A stretch of 64,000 bases of DNA from Metallyticus violacea (taxonomy: Eukaryota > Arthropoda > Insecta > Mantodea > Metallyticidae): contig CM060840.1 in assembly GCA_030762175.1 (NCBI GenBank), positions 35,997,501 to 36,061,500 of the forward strand. The letters run 5' to 3'. This document shows, piece by piece, positions 48,841 through 61,544 of the stretch. Under the pieces are notes generated by a model that had not been told where the DNA came from, made no database searches, and saw nothing but the letters and a program-made list of their open reading frames with translations. Each line of letters starts with the position of its first letter. Position 1 is the first letter of the stretch. The position numbers and the translations under genes were made by a program.

Positions 48841-50821
48841 AAGTGATTTAACTGTGATGTCACTTTAAGGGATTGAATGAATTATCGTTTCTCTCTTTCT
48901 CTATTCCCAATGAAATGACAAGTTAAGCAAACTTGTGGCTTGAAGCCTTTACCTGATCCAGACAAATCGCTATATTAGGTTCATATACTGGTTGGTAATG
49001 GTGTTCAGAGTTGTAATTGAGGTCCCCAATTTCAATGAATTGGTTCTATGTTTTGCTGGATTTGGACCCGAGACATGGGCTCTAACCTTCCGAATGATTT
49101 CGGGAGTAGAGCTGGTGACTGGTCGTGAATATATCTTTTTCTTGCTCTTTGGAATATTTTTTTTTTAAACACATCGACGACCAATTCACTCCTGAAAATA
49201 TTTCTTAATGAAATTAGTGTTATTCTGTAGCTGTAGCAGAATAACTTCAAAAACATTTGTAGATACCTCTCTAGTGTATTAATTCGTACAGTGCAATTAT
49301 TCAATCATACCGGATACCTCCCATATGAATGATACTTGGTTCATTAAACTCTTTCTTCAAACTTTTCTGTGTGTTACTAACTTCTCGATAAAACTGGATC
49401 GTTTTGTTTCCAATTCGATTTACCACTCACACAATTCTATCCATTGTTCCCAGTCACCTTAATGAAGAGTATAGAGAGTTTGGGCCGGAATGGACTTTCA
49501 AATTGTTAATACTCTTCAGATATTGCTTTAGTTGATTTAAACCAGCCATAATGGCAGCCTTTGTTTACTTTCTTCTCTCTTTTTTCAATAATTAAATTAA
49601 GTATGCATTAAATAAAAACTTGTTTAAAACGAATATACTTTTTGTGACGATTCCATACGAGCGTCATTTAGCCATTGAAAAACCTCATTGATACTCATTG
49701 ACCGATAAGAATCGAATTTACTGTTAGTAAATAGTATGGTGCACATAAACTAATTCTCCTACATTTGTTTTATTCCTATTATCTAAACAAAATATCAACA
49801 ATCGAACTCTCAATATCAGCAATTAACTATATTGCTTAAATAATTAATTAATTGTTAAAGTAAAAGTGGATCACAACGAAATTAAATATGCATAATTATA
49901 GATAATAATAACAAGTTCACAGTAAATTATAACCTCTAAAGTTTAGTTGTTTATAATCAAATTAAAGATCGAGATGGTTCTTCTGAAATTATCTTGCTGA
50001 ATACAACTTCGCTTTTAAACTCAAGTTTGAAAAAATATATCCTCTAAGATCAATTAAATTACCGAAAAAAGTAAGCGCTATTTATATTATAGAAGAAAAT
50101 GTAAATTCCCAAATAAATATAAACGTTGCTTACTTGTAAGTTTACTTCCGATATCGAAAGAGCCATAAAATTTTAAAATGAAATTAATTTTCAGTATTAT
50201 AATATAGACATTTCCTTGGAATCCCTCATGTATTATTGTTAAAATGAAAGCACTATTAATTCTGCTTTTTGGTTAATCTGGGAAATATCACTAATATTAC
50301 CAACTTAAATGACTTACAGATTTTGATAAACTGACTTTTGACCTCTATGAAACTGCTACACTGCAAATCTAGTTACTGGTTCTTTAGTCTAATTCAATTT
50401 TGTTACAATAATCTTGAAAAAAAATTATGTTCTATTGCCCCAAAGTGCTATTTATTTATCATTTTGATTATTAATTTGTGTTATGACATCAAAAAAAATG
50501 AATCCAAAAGCGATCATTGCATTTAATTTTAATAATTTATTCGTTTCCCTATATGGGTGGCCAAATCATTTAAATGTTTTCATTTAGACGTGATGTATTC
50601 GCTCAGGAAAAAAATAAATAAAATAGTGGAACCCCTTACGTCATTAGATGTTGTCAAGCTATAAATGGGCAAAAATGAGTGAATTTAAGACATATAATTA
50701 CCCAGCTTAGCTTACAGTTCAACTCTTATTATGGATAACAAAGTAAGTGAAGTGTAATTAACTCCTTCCCTTGGAGATTGGAAGGGGATGAAACTTTGTT
50801 AGCTAGAATATTTTGTTCTCG
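48841..50821. other. AT-rich non-coding stretch, about 2 kb
   Basis: No gene supported. A B-box-like GGTCCAAATCC occurs on the minus strand near 49057-49067, without a convincing A box. Confidence 0.4.
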
Positions 50822-51010
50822 TCAATGCGACTCCCTCTGGACGATGAGTATATCGGACATTTGAGCTACTAGTTGGGCTAAAGTTTCAGGAGTAATTTCA
50901 TTCCCCTTCCCCTCAGAGCAAACAGTCCCACGTGATGCTGCGTTAGTTGAAACCATCACCCTAGCTTTCCTGTCTAAATCATCCCAGCGAGTTTGTGTAC
51001 CACTTACTTT
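50822..51010 (-). other. unassigned coding-looking frame
   Basis: A minus-strand frame of 63 codons that starts without Met: KVSGTQTRWDDLDRKARVMV, then STNAASRGTVCSEGKGNEIT, then PETLAQLVAQMSDILIVQRE, ending at TGA. The segment is GC-richer than its flanks and the frame is helical and charged towards its end. It resembles the style of retroelement gag-region proteins, but I cannot assign it. Confidence 0.28.
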
Positions 51011-51439
51011 GAAAAATAGTTCTTGTATTTATGGGTTTTAAAGGACAGTTTTTTATAGTGCAAATAAACAATGGGTTTTATAAGATGGGTGTATTTGCTA
51101 AAGAAGATGAAGAAGAAACGTCAATCATAAAACAAGTACAGGGTGCATATTCGTTATGATAATGTGATACTCGAAATCAAAAAGTGTACCAACCACATTC
51201 ATCTCAGTTGACTTTATGCAGAGGAAAGGTAACACAAAAAAGAAGAACGCATCAACTGTGTAAATAGCTCATCTCGGTCGCACACAAATGAAAAAATATT
51301 TTTTTCCACAATGTACTTCATTAACAGAGAAAAACTTGAGCGACTTCGTAATAATGAATCAGCAAATGAAAAGGTGATGTTCAATCTTTTATTTTTTTGA
51401 AAAAAAGCCCATTTCAATGCCCAATATTGGATGATTTTA
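51011..51439. other. non-coding stretch
   Basis: Nothing recognised. Confidence 0.35.
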
Positions 51440-51724
51440 TTGGTTTATTTACGGACGCTCTTTAATATCTCAGGTTACCAGCGTCCTTCAAGTCAGGGCG
51501 TGAAACGGCCAACAAATTTTGCTCAGAGGCCTCTTCTTTCAGGCTTGAGGTTCTTTTTCGTGTCGTAAATGTACCACACGGGACCCACGATTTTATTTCC
51601 CTTCCGAAGGAAGCCATACTTAGGATTTTTACGCCGGAAAAAATCCATCGGACCTGGACGGGTTTGAACCAGCGATCTTGGGTTTAGGAGGCAAGTATGA
51701 TTACCACTACACCAACAGGATCGA
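51440..51724 (-). mobile_element. SINE family B, full-length copy with tRNA head
   Basis: The only family B copy here with the complete head. On the minus strand it begins GATCCTGTTGGTGTAGTGG (A box, complement at 51704-51714), then a CTCCTAA anticodon-like loop and B box CTGGTTCAAACC (complement at 51661-51672). The standard body follows and it ends with an AAATAAACCAATAAA tail. The loop would read CCT, an Arg-type anticodon, but the stem is disrupted, so this is tRNA-derived and not a tRNA gene. No clear target duplication found. Confidence 0.92.
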
Positions 51725-52979
51725 CTTTAATTTTGAATGAGAAATGTTTTCACTCATCATTCTGAAAACCGATCGGCATTAATTTTTACTAAAGTTACTA
51801 CATGAAGGTCAAAACCATACAAAATAATTAATGAAGAAAAGTTAAGAATAACGCGCTGTAATAAACGGAAATTATATTCAATAAGTATCCTTTTGGGTTA
51901 CAACAAATCCTTTAGGCATAAAGGAATGCATTTTCGAAAAATCAAGAACTCGTATATTATATACAACGATTTTAAAAATTTCCTTGGCCATGAACCCCCT
52001 AATATTAACTCAAAATTTTAAATACTAAATCTCAATTCTATATATAGTATAAGTATGTATTTAAGTTATTAATCTCTGGTTTACAATATGCAAAGACATA
52101 AACAAACGCAACAATTTCCATATTTTCGTTTTTACTGTAATGTATCCTTGCACAATAGTAGCAATAACAATAACAATATTAATACTTTCTAAAAGTACAT
52201 AAACTTGATTTAGGTTTCATACCAAGTTTATTATAATTTATAATTTGAACTTATTGAATGCAAAGAAAAATACAATGTACAAATACCAACTACGAAGCGG
52301 CCTACACCAATCTGAACCAGGCCATTTTAGAAGTATAAGTCTTCAATTATTCACAAAGTATAATAAGATGTTTGGTGTATACAATCACCTTTATCTAAAT
52401 GCTAATACAATTAAACAAAGAACAGAATTTTCACCTTGACTGCATCATTCCTCAGTTCCCCAGTTCATCAGCAGTAGCCTAGTGAAATTCCAGGGGACCA
52501 GGCTCCGACCCAACCAGAAGTCCAAAAATAAGAACTTTTCAATTACTCTCCTTTGCCATTTTTTTGTCAATTAGTTAAGATCCCTAGAAATTACTAATTC
52601 CTTTATTCCTCAAATGCCTGCTATAATGCTACATTTATTCACCCTCTAAAGCAATTTCCAATCACAAACTCAAATCATTTAAGTCAAATTTAATAAATTT
52701 CCACACTTAGGCATTCGCAGGTCCATGACATTTTCTCAATACAACGTAATATGGCTAAGGACTCAATCCAAGTTCTTTGCTTGCTATGATCATACGCAAA
52801 AATGTCCTTATTATCTAAAACAAATAGATATTATTTGAGTTACATGATTTACTTCCCTTCTTAGTACTCAATTCCATTTATTTTTAACTTTACTCAGAAG
52901 CTCCCCTACATTTCTGCTATCATTGCTAAGGATGTTCATTGATGTTCTTTTTCTATCTAATTTAAACCATTCACAATAC
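51725..52979. other. non-coding stretch
   Basis: Nothing recognised. Confidence 0.4.
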
Positions 52980-53100
52980 AACTGCCAGACTTGTCAAATC
53001 CGCTAGCAACTGGCTGGAAGAGAAAATAGCGCCCCGCCTGCCGCGTCAGCCGTTAGAGAGTGGTATGTCTGCTGCTCGGTCGATCTACGTGGGGCATTTA
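52980..53100. other. short GC-rich island
   Basis: A 110-base patch (GCGCCCCGCCTGCCGCGTCA at its centre) in AT-rich DNA. No domain, repeat or promoter box recognised. Confidence 0.25.
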
Positions 53101-53878
53101 AACTGCTCTCACTGTGTTTATAATGAAGTTATAACAAATTAACACTGTATTAATAAATGGAAATAAACTATTGAAACTATTTATGATATAGCCATTATAT
53201 ATTCTTAATCTGTGTGCATAATTAAAGAATACTGAAATCAGGTTTTAAATATTTTCAAAATTTAGTATAGATTTTCTTGTGGCTTAAAAAGTATTTTAAA
53301 TTTTGAGTTTTGAAAGTGAGTCATAAAATACCTAAGTGAACAGAAAGTTATTCCTGAACTACTCGTATCAACATCATAGAAGGGTTTTATGTTTGTCTTG
53401 TTATACTTCGGTGCTTATTTTGCATTCTTGTGTCTATTTGTGTCCTTTTTGCGTGAATTTCTTATTTTTGTAGTTTAGTGCTTTATTGGCAGGAATAAGA
53501 AGTAAATCTTTTCATGGGAGCTGTAATAAAGTATTTTTTTTTCTGAAGACTTCATTTTATAAAAAATATTCTCTAGAAAGTGGGATAAATTGCATTTAAT
53601 TAAGTTAAGATGTGCAAAATTAACCTTAAATGCATTTAATTAGTTTGACGAATTTAATTAAGTTGACGAGTGTATAACCAAATACTCAACCCAAGTAAAA
53701 TAAATTCGACATGTTTTTAAATTAAATTGATTTATTTAATTTTTAACATACATTTAATTAAGTTATTTGATTTGTTTTCAAGTATTTTGCTGTAAATAAT
53801 CGTTGCATTTTCATTATTCTTCACTGCCACCAGATTTAAACACAATCGCAGTCACATATATATATATATAACTTTTAG
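53101..53878. other. AT-rich non-coding stretch
   Basis: Contains repeated TTTAATTAAGTT-type motifs at 53595-53770 and a short (TA)n near 53857-53870. No gene. Confidence 0.4.
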
Positions 53879-54182
53879 GTCGGGTATACCGCCATGGGAG
53901 GCCGATGTCGTTAAGGTGCGCACTCGTGAGTGGGAGGTCTGGGGTTCGAATCTTGCAAGGACCGTCCTTCCTGACTGAGGGTTTTTTCCACGTTTTCCTC
54001 AGTCTTTATAATAGCAAATGCCGGAGAGGTACCATAAACTTAGGCCTGGAACTTTTCCTTTCTTAAACAAATCCTTTTTTAATATATCGTTTCATGTATC
54101 ATCAGTGTCCACCACTTGTAGTGCCTCAGTAGTAAAAATGGGCAGTAAATCCTACAAAAAAAAAAAAAAAAAAAGTCGGGTA
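53879..54182 (+). mobile_element. SINE family A, copy with poly(A) tail and target duplication
   Basis: Plus-strand copy. GTCGGGTA occurs directly before the head (53879-53886) and directly after a poly(A) run (54175-54182). The head is TACCGCCATGGGAGGCCGAT, with B box GGTTCGAATC at 53943-53952. The body shows GACCGTCCTTCCTGACTGAG and CTTAGGCCTGGAACTTTTCC, and the 3' block ends in CATTTTTACTACTGAGGC on the complement. The long pure poly(A) suggests a comparatively recent insertion. Confidence 0.94.
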
Positions 54183-55589
54183 AGTAGGTGGCTGTAGTAG
54201 TTCGTTTTCATTGTGGACAAGTGATATTTGTTTCCAAGTGTCGATCTCAGTTTTTATTGTAGACTTGTCTGTAATTGCAGTACGTCAGCGTTTCTATTAC
54301 AAAGACTTAAACAACAACAACGACACGACAAGGAAAATCTTTTAGATAAGCTGGTCCATAGTCAGATCGAGACTACTATGCCTGGATTCATCAACATACT
54401 TTTTCACTCAGTGGCGACTTACGACATTGTTGCTTTGTTATGTCCCACAAGCAACAAGTAGGTTTTTTTTTGGGGGGGGGGGCAATCTGCACATTATTAA
54501 TGCAAAAATATTGAGGAGAAAAGTCAGTTTGTTTCATAAATATTTTGTTTATTTTTATTATCCATTTACAAGTAATGTTGCTGCTTAGGCATTTAGAATA
54601 ATTTTTATACATTGCAAATACTAATTTTATTAGTAATTTAATTATTAATGCCACTTTTTATCCTGCCTATATTATCTACATATTTTAAGTGCCTTTTTGC
54701 TTCCCTTTTTCTACCCTTTTTCGGAACACGTTTTTGAGACCTTTTGGACCCTCACATTTTCAACCAAGTGCTCGAAATTATGCACAGGACTGTTTAGTAT
54801 TATTTACCTTCCCATTATAGATTTTGGAATCTTCAGGACACAAGTAAAGGCTATGAAATAACTTTAAAATGTTGCAGTCTTGTATAGGCACATCAATGTA
54901 TTGATATCGTGCAATTTTTGCATGTTGCTACTAACGCATAGTAAGCGATTTTAAGTTCTCTCTCTTTTGGGGCGTATCTTTCCTTCACATGATAATTAAT
55001 GCCATTGATTTTGAGGGAGCTATTCGTTTGAAACCCACGCACACATCATTAAAGGTCAAAATGTCAGGATATGTTGAAATGAAAGAAACATTCGCAAGCT
55101 TCCGTCATACGTGGTAAGCTATTGAATTTAGAACACTTGAGAACCAAGCGTATTAGGATAAGAAGCTGATATTGCTATTTATGAATAGCACGCGTTATAG
55201 TCAGAATTAAAATTAATGCTTCAAATATAAACATCCTTGAGATTGGTTTAAAGAAGTGTCTAAAATCAGGAAAAAGAATCGTTTGGCTGAACGTCCAAGC
55301 TGTAATTATTATCAAAGGCGAATAGCGTGACCTTGACCCAGCGCATGCTGCGCAAAGCTACGAACGCAGTCCTAAAATAGTTCTGAGTATCTGAAGTCTA
55401 ACTGTATCTTCCCGTAAAAAATATCTGTTGTTGAAAGGCGAGTTTACTGAACCAAAAGTTCTGCTGAAGCTGATATTTCTACATAACTTCTTCCTGCAAT
55501 ACTAAAGCAGCAAATTTGTATTGAAAGTATATAGCCCCTATGTTACTTTGCGTTACGATTTGTTAAGTAACGCTGTGAACCTTAGAGAA
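54183..55589. other. non-coding stretch
   Basis: Contains a G10 homopolymer at 54473-54482. The plus-strand frame at 54228-54461 has no known domain. No repeat assigned. Confidence 0.35.
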
Positions 55590-55880
55590 AAGCTAGGTTG
55601 GTTCAGTTCCACCGACAGCAGGAAGAATAAAGAGCGGCAAAGCAAGGGTGGTCCCCATTCCACCCCTTTGCAGGTTCTGTGTGTATGTGCGCGACGAGCA
55701 GACGGAAAGAAACTTGAGAAGACGAAGGAAGAACAGCAAGTGTTCCCATCCACACAAGGTTGCGGAAAAAACTTGGGTTGCGATGATTAAGCTAAAATAC
55801 GCAACAGTCGTAAAGTTTTTTTCCCCACCACCAGGAAGTGTGGCGTGGCGAGTGGAGCCAATCCCTCCAAGGTTTCATAG
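55590..55880. other. GC-rich island
   Basis: Even composition with three overlapping open frames on both strands, none of them recognisable. May be regulatory or an untranslated exon. Confidence 0.28.
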
Positions 55881-57009
55881 CTTTATGTCAAAAAGTAAAA
55901 AAATGAAAGAACGTAGTAATCATCTGATTCGTCACCCTCCATTATTTTCTTGCACCCAGTTTACTCCAAAGTGAAATGCCATTGTAATATTAATTTACGC
56001 CAATAAAGTTCTTACACTGCAAGCATACAGGGTTGGTTCTGGAACTATAATGCACAGAGATCTAGCATTGCCATTGAAAGCTCATGTATAAAAAATTGAT
56101 AATAGACTTTTACATAATGGCCCATGATGTTATTTAGGCAGTGTGTTATTTAAGACGCTCCAGATCGTAAAACAGTTCATAATCTGTATAATAAATTTAA
56201 AAAACCTGGAAGTGTCCAGCCTACGGGAAAAGGGGGGGGGGCATGGGATTCTCGCCGAAATAAGATTACCTTTAGAAACTTCCTTTAGAAAATATCTTGT
56301 TTGACTTGCACAAGTGGGAATATGGGTCTGTGCAAAAGTCTACTAAATGATTATTCTTCAGCTGTATAAAATAATGTTTTACGTGCTCTTTAGTCAGATG
56401 ACCCTGTAAATAGGCGCATTTTGTGAGTGGATTATGGAAAATGTGCAAAATGGATAAATAGACCCACAATGGACAAGACTTGATTCCACCTTCATGGTTA
56501 TGTGTGTACTCAAAACAATCGTTACTATGTAAACTTGATTTCATTGCATACAGTTGATTCTGTTTGTTACTTATGTGAATTCTATACTAACCCCTTTTTG
56601 AGAGTTGACCGAAAGAGAACGTGATAATGCATTTTTTCAACGGGACTCTGCCACTGCTCTCACTGCAAAAAATTCCATGAGAGCAATAATTCGCAATATG
56701 TTTCCACAAGACAAGAGTTATTAGAAGGGTTTGTAGTCCCTTAGCTCGCCCTCTCTAGGATCAATCAAAACATTCATCTACAAGACGAACTCGCACACTA
56801 TACAAGAACTGAAAGACAATATTCGTCAGGAAATTGTCTGGGTTTCTCAAAATCAACTATAGCGAATGATGAATAATTTCTTACAGAGAGGTCAAAAATG
56901 TGTGGAGAATGAAAGCGAGCAGTTTCAACACCTGAGTTGATAATTGGTTTAAGTCTGTTAAATTGGTTTGTATATTGTTGTACGGTTGATATGTTTTATT
57001 GTTTTACTC
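55881..57009. other. non-coding stretch
   Basis: A G-run at 56233-56241. The minus-strand frame at 56272-56544 has histidine-rich content but no recognised domain. No repeat assigned. Confidence 0.35.
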
Positions 57010-57245
57010 TCCCGCTGATCACCAAGACCGGGCTAATCTGCTAACGAGCGGCTTGCTATCCCATAGGCAAAACGCGCCGGGGGGAAACAAAACTGATCGC
57101 ATGATATAAGGGGTAGGCAATCCGGCCAAATGTGTCGTAGACCTCGCGCATGATACATTTGCACTTGTTTTCCGTTATTGTAAGAAAGAGGAAGCTGTTC
57201 AGTGAGAGAGATAGCACATTCTGCGCCTGCGCACAATCTTCTTCT
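57010..57245. other. GC-rich island with CG-rich motif
   Basis: Includes AAAACGCGCCGGGGGGAAAC and TTCTGCGCCTGCGCACAATC, an alternating CTGCGCCTGCGCA motif of the kind found in arthropod promoters. Overlapping frames on the minus strand are unrecognised. Promoter-like, unproven. Confidence 0.28.
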
Positions 57246-58709
57246 GTATTAGCTATATTTTCAAAGAAAACGTTGGTTATATGCTTTAGTGATAAGTATG
57301 TGCAAGTCACTACATTGTCTGTATTTTATCTTTAGGTTATGTAATTAGCTATTTTGAGATAATAGACATCCAAATAGCTCACTAGAATGTGCTAAGCAGT
57401 TTAATTGAAATGTTTTCCGAAAAAAAAGTCGTCTCCGGCTGTGGCTGGGGGCGGAGGTATCGTACGTTAGGTCTACACCTGAGGATTAAAGAAACTCCAT
57501 TGATGACGTGAGTTTTAAACTTCACTGGAACAAACTTGTCAACGTTGGGGCACCAGCTCAGTTTTCTTATTCACAAACACATTAATCTGAAGTTCCTTGA
57601 AAAGGGAATAGGAAGAAGAGGTTCTGTTTTGGGACCACCTCGTTTGCCTAATATGATTGCACTTGTTTATTTTGAGGTGATGATAAACGTCTTAGGTTAG
57701 TAACACCTGTAGAGACTGAAGAAGATCTCTTAAACAAGAATCCTAGCTGCCTGTGACATCGTTAGATAGACTCCGGAGTTGTTCGGCCGAATACACCAGA
57801 ATGTATGCGAGGTTATCATTCCTGGTTCCGGAGCGCGATTCCCGATCTTAAATTGGTACATTTTCCTTTCACCATCATTGCTGAAAAGTTATATCATGGA
57901 TTCGTGTGGTATAGGACGTCTAAACTTTTTATATCTTAAATCCGAAAATCCGAGTGATTTATTTAGATGGTGGAAGAATCTTCCTTCTTAAACTTGTAAA
58001 GAATGTAGGGATTCTATATTTGATACGATACAATTAAACATTTAATTTGTAAACATAAAAATTTTCAAATTTCAGAAATATTTTAAAATATGAGCGATAT
58101 CCATTGTGCCTAAGAAAAGCTGCTAGAACGCGCGTGAAAAGTGAAAAAAGCTAAAAAGGCAATTATAAAACATGATATGAATCCATGATAATAGCAGTGT
58201 GTCTGGGATATTGCAAGTTTAAAGTTAGAAATGCAAATTTAAAAGGTGTATATATTTTATATGAAACAGATCCTGTTCAAATAATAATGCTATTTGTTTA
58301 TTTATAAGTACTGTGTTAAATTCATAATACTACTATTTGAAAGGAGAAATCTGCATACTTTTATGTTGGCAGAATGACTGCAGAAAATTGTAATCCACAG
58401 CAATTGGAGGGTTGAAAAATAAATATACAAAACCTTGTATGTAAATATCAGTTTGTGCAGAAAGTGCAAATGAATTTCTGAATGTGTACATATATGCATA
58501 TATTTGCATTCTTACACTCATTGCTATTTAGAACACTGATTGCAGCATCTCTCTGTAACAAATCTCTCTTATTGTTTGACAAAGAGAGCATTCTTGGTAT
58601 TGCTTATAAGTTCTAGGTTAATTTTAGTTATTTAAACATATAAAATATACGGATTTACATGGAAAAGTGTGAAGTATATGTAAAATTATGCGACATTCCA
58701 TTAGAACAG
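57246..58709. other. non-coding stretch
   Basis: A weak tRNA-like segment near 57782-57850 (GCGCGATTCCCG in the B-box position). Otherwise nothing recognised. Confidence 0.35.
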
Positions 58710-58860
58710 ATGCCCTATGTTTCGATAATTCCGAAAGCTAACAAAGAAAACGGATTAATTCGGATAACTACAAATCCTTCTGTTCGTCCATGAAGGATAT
58801 GCAGTTATCCGAAATATCTGAAGTATCCGGTTTCATGTGCCCGTTTTCGGTGATTCTTTT
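58710..58860. repeat. pogo-like palindromic element (possible MITE)
   Basis: A perfect 11-bp inverted repeat TTCGGATAACT (58759-58769) and AGTTATCCGAA (58803-58813) encloses a second stem TCCTTC/GAAGGA (58775-58780 and 58792-58797). Further out, AAACGGAT and ATCCGGTTT also mirror each other. TTATCCGAA-rich inverted repeats are typical of pogo/Tigger-type DNA transposons, so this may be a minimal derivative. No TA duplication or outer end could be fixed. Confidence 0.5.
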
Positions 58861-59868
58861 CTATTATAATTCTATATGAATTTCATTACTTTTTCTATGG
58901 TTGGTATTTACATTATGAGGATTTTAGTAGGAATTAGTAGAATTGAGTTTCAAATAACTAAAATACTTGGATTTATTCATAACTTGGACTTTCTAATATA
59001 AGGAGACATTCTTGAAAAGAACATTATTAAGTAATTTAGATCCTGAACAAAATTTTGTTCAGTGAACAGCAGTAAATTGAGCAGTGGGAGAAGAACAACT
59101 TAAGTTTAAATTTTTGAAACACAGGAGTACGGATAGTAATTCCAGATCAATTAACATATTTTTCATGAAATTTCCATCTGAATTTCTAAGCAGTTATATT
59201 TTTCCATTATCTCGTTCTTTTTTTCAGCGAGACATTTAATTTAATGCATAATTTTTTCAAGACTGGAATATCTCCGACAGCAAAATCTGTAGCAAAGAAA
59301 GAAAGAAAGCAAACGAAGATGATGTAAGCAGAAGTGCTCATGATATCCTTTTCCTTTGGTCATCATTCACAATCTGGGTCTCTTTCCTCATTCAAATCCG
59401 TTTGCTACTGAGAAAACACGTCACGGTAAAGAAAGGTGGGGGGAGCGCATTTAACGAAAGCACCATTTCACAAATCTAGAACGAGTTTAAATGCCACTGC
59501 TGCAGAACAAAGGAGCCATATTCTTCTTACAGATATTCCTAGGTTTTCTGCTGTCCTCACAAATTATGTGAACCCATATTACTATCTTACGCTTCCAGGA
59601 AAAGTCTAACCCATTTCACGTGCTGCTATGCTGAGAAAATCTTCATTTTTAGGAATATATTGAGCTTGAAGAAACTATGGACGTATAGATCTTATTAACG
59701 TGTGCAGCAACACTAGTGAAGGCCTAAGCGACATTAATCTTGAAGAAAAAATGTTTGCACACGAAAGATTCGTAAAGTTGAATAAATACAATAGCTAAAA
59801 ACGAAATTTATTAGTTTAATGCCAGTTTATCAATGTCATTTATTCACTAGAAATATAGATGTGACCCA
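58861..59868. other. non-coding stretch
   Basis: Nothing recognised. Confidence 0.4.
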
Positions 59869-59889
59869 ATGATGATGATTATGATGATG

Positions 59890-59924
<35 letters not shown>

Positions 59925-59936
59925 CATAATCATAAA
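59869..59936. repeat. compound (ATG)n-(AAT)n microsatellite
   Basis: ATG units pass into about 14 AAT units and end in CATAAT repeats. It is the mirror arrangement of the tract at 6085-6166. Confidence 0.93.
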
Positions 59937-60479
59937 TAAGTAAAGTGTTAATTATTATTCCTAGAAGAATGATTGATAAAATAATAACCATAATAATAAC
60001 TATATAGCGTTGAACGCTCATACCGTGTGCCGGGTATGGCACGCTTAACAGCCCCATGTAAAACAAGCATGAGCGGGTAAGTTTTGTAACCAAAGTTCGG
60101 TAGGTATTTATGGCACAAAGCTCTCTACTAATATTTTTCAGCTATTGTGCGAAAGTTTTATGGTCAATAATTTTATTTAAGTGTGAACCAATACCAACAT
60201 CATGAATTTCTATTTTTCAGGCTCTAATATAAACATTTAAAAACAAACAAATAATGGAAGTCTACCGGAACGCATACAACTGAGGAAATGTACTACTTAG
60301 GTGCATAAGTATCACTAGCCTTGAGGTCATAGTATATTTCTTTCTATGAAATAAATTACGACTCTTGCCCAACGAAGTAAAAATTCTTGACAGAGTCTAA
60401 ATAAGCACCAATAAAATATGTGGCTTTCAAGTAACCTCTATGTTACATGCCCTTTCTGAAGAAACCTAATGCGACTGTC
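59937..60479. other. non-coding stretch
   Basis: Nothing recognised. Confidence 0.35.
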
Positions 60480-60700
60480 GTCTGCTATGTTTCACATTTT
60501 GACTAACAGAACTTAAAGCAGAAGTCACAGAGATGGCGCCAAGATATCAGCAAAGGCTAGCCAAGTGACACTTTTTGGACATCTGCGGTGCCAATCGCAG
60601 CACTGGCAAACACTGGAGCCGAAACGCCCTGTCTTTCCCTCCCCGGCGCCTTGGAAACGGAGAGGATGGCAGTTGGTGAAGTGGAAGGCGGGTAATATTG
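60480..60700. other. GC-rich island
   Basis: Raised GC with AGATGGCGCCAAGATATCAG and CCTCCCCGGCGCCTTGG. No open frame of note, so an untranslated exon or regulatory DNA is more likely than coding sequence. Confidence 0.28.
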
Positions 60701-61544
60701 TGATTCAGACCGATCCTTGAAGTTATTTGCCGTGGTGTTTATTTTTAATCAACTATCCCTAAGAGAAGTGCCTTCTTTTTCCTTTACGCTCACGTTATGA
60801 ATAGCAAGTCATACTGCGACTGAATAAGGGAGAGTGAATTCAAGTATTGGTTTGGGTGTGTTTTTAGATAGCGAATAAAGGAAAGGGGGGAGATGAAAGT
60901 CTTCAATAGCACTTAAGTGCATATTGAAATACGCCTCTCTCTCATTTTTTTCACTCTATGCCAACCTAGCTCTAGGAAGTCCAGCTGGACTGCTGGGTTT
61001 AAAAACATAGCGTACGCAAAAAATGGGAAGGTATGCTTCAAAGTGTTTCTAAAGTTACTGTGCAATTTTTATACACATATCCCCTTTGTTTCATAGATAA
61101 AAATTCAAATTATACTATTTAAAAAAACGTTTTTTGGAATCATTTTTTGTGCCTTGGTTCTAAAGAATTGCACCTTACCGTGCTTTGGTTCTAATTAGCT
61201 ACCAGACCAACATCATGGTACTATGCTGTGGGAATGCAATGATGACGCTCAAATTAGCCAGTACATCTTATTCTAATATAAGACGGTACAATTGCGAACA
61301 ACTTTTTGTTTGTTCAACATAAAGCACGCTATGCATTGGAAAAAATATTCTAAATAAAACGTTTCCAGATTTATAATTATAAAAATAAATATTGTTAATC
61401 ACTTATTATTATTAAATTATATTTGTTCATTGTAATTGTACATTTTTTTAAAAATCTATCAAAAACGTATCATAATATCACAATAAATATTTATGCAAAC
61501 AACTTGGCACAATTTCAAACTCTCTCATTTGTATATAATATATA
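60701..61544. other. non-coding stretch
   Basis: Nothing recognised. Confidence 0.35.

Noticed and set aside
51440..51724. Functional tRNA-Arg(CCT)-like gene in the SINE head
   Set aside because: Anticodon stem and T stem are disrupted and the SINE body follows directly; it is a SINE promoter, not a tRNA gene.
54228..54461. 77-codon plus-strand frame
   Set aside because: No recognisable domain, composition or splice support.
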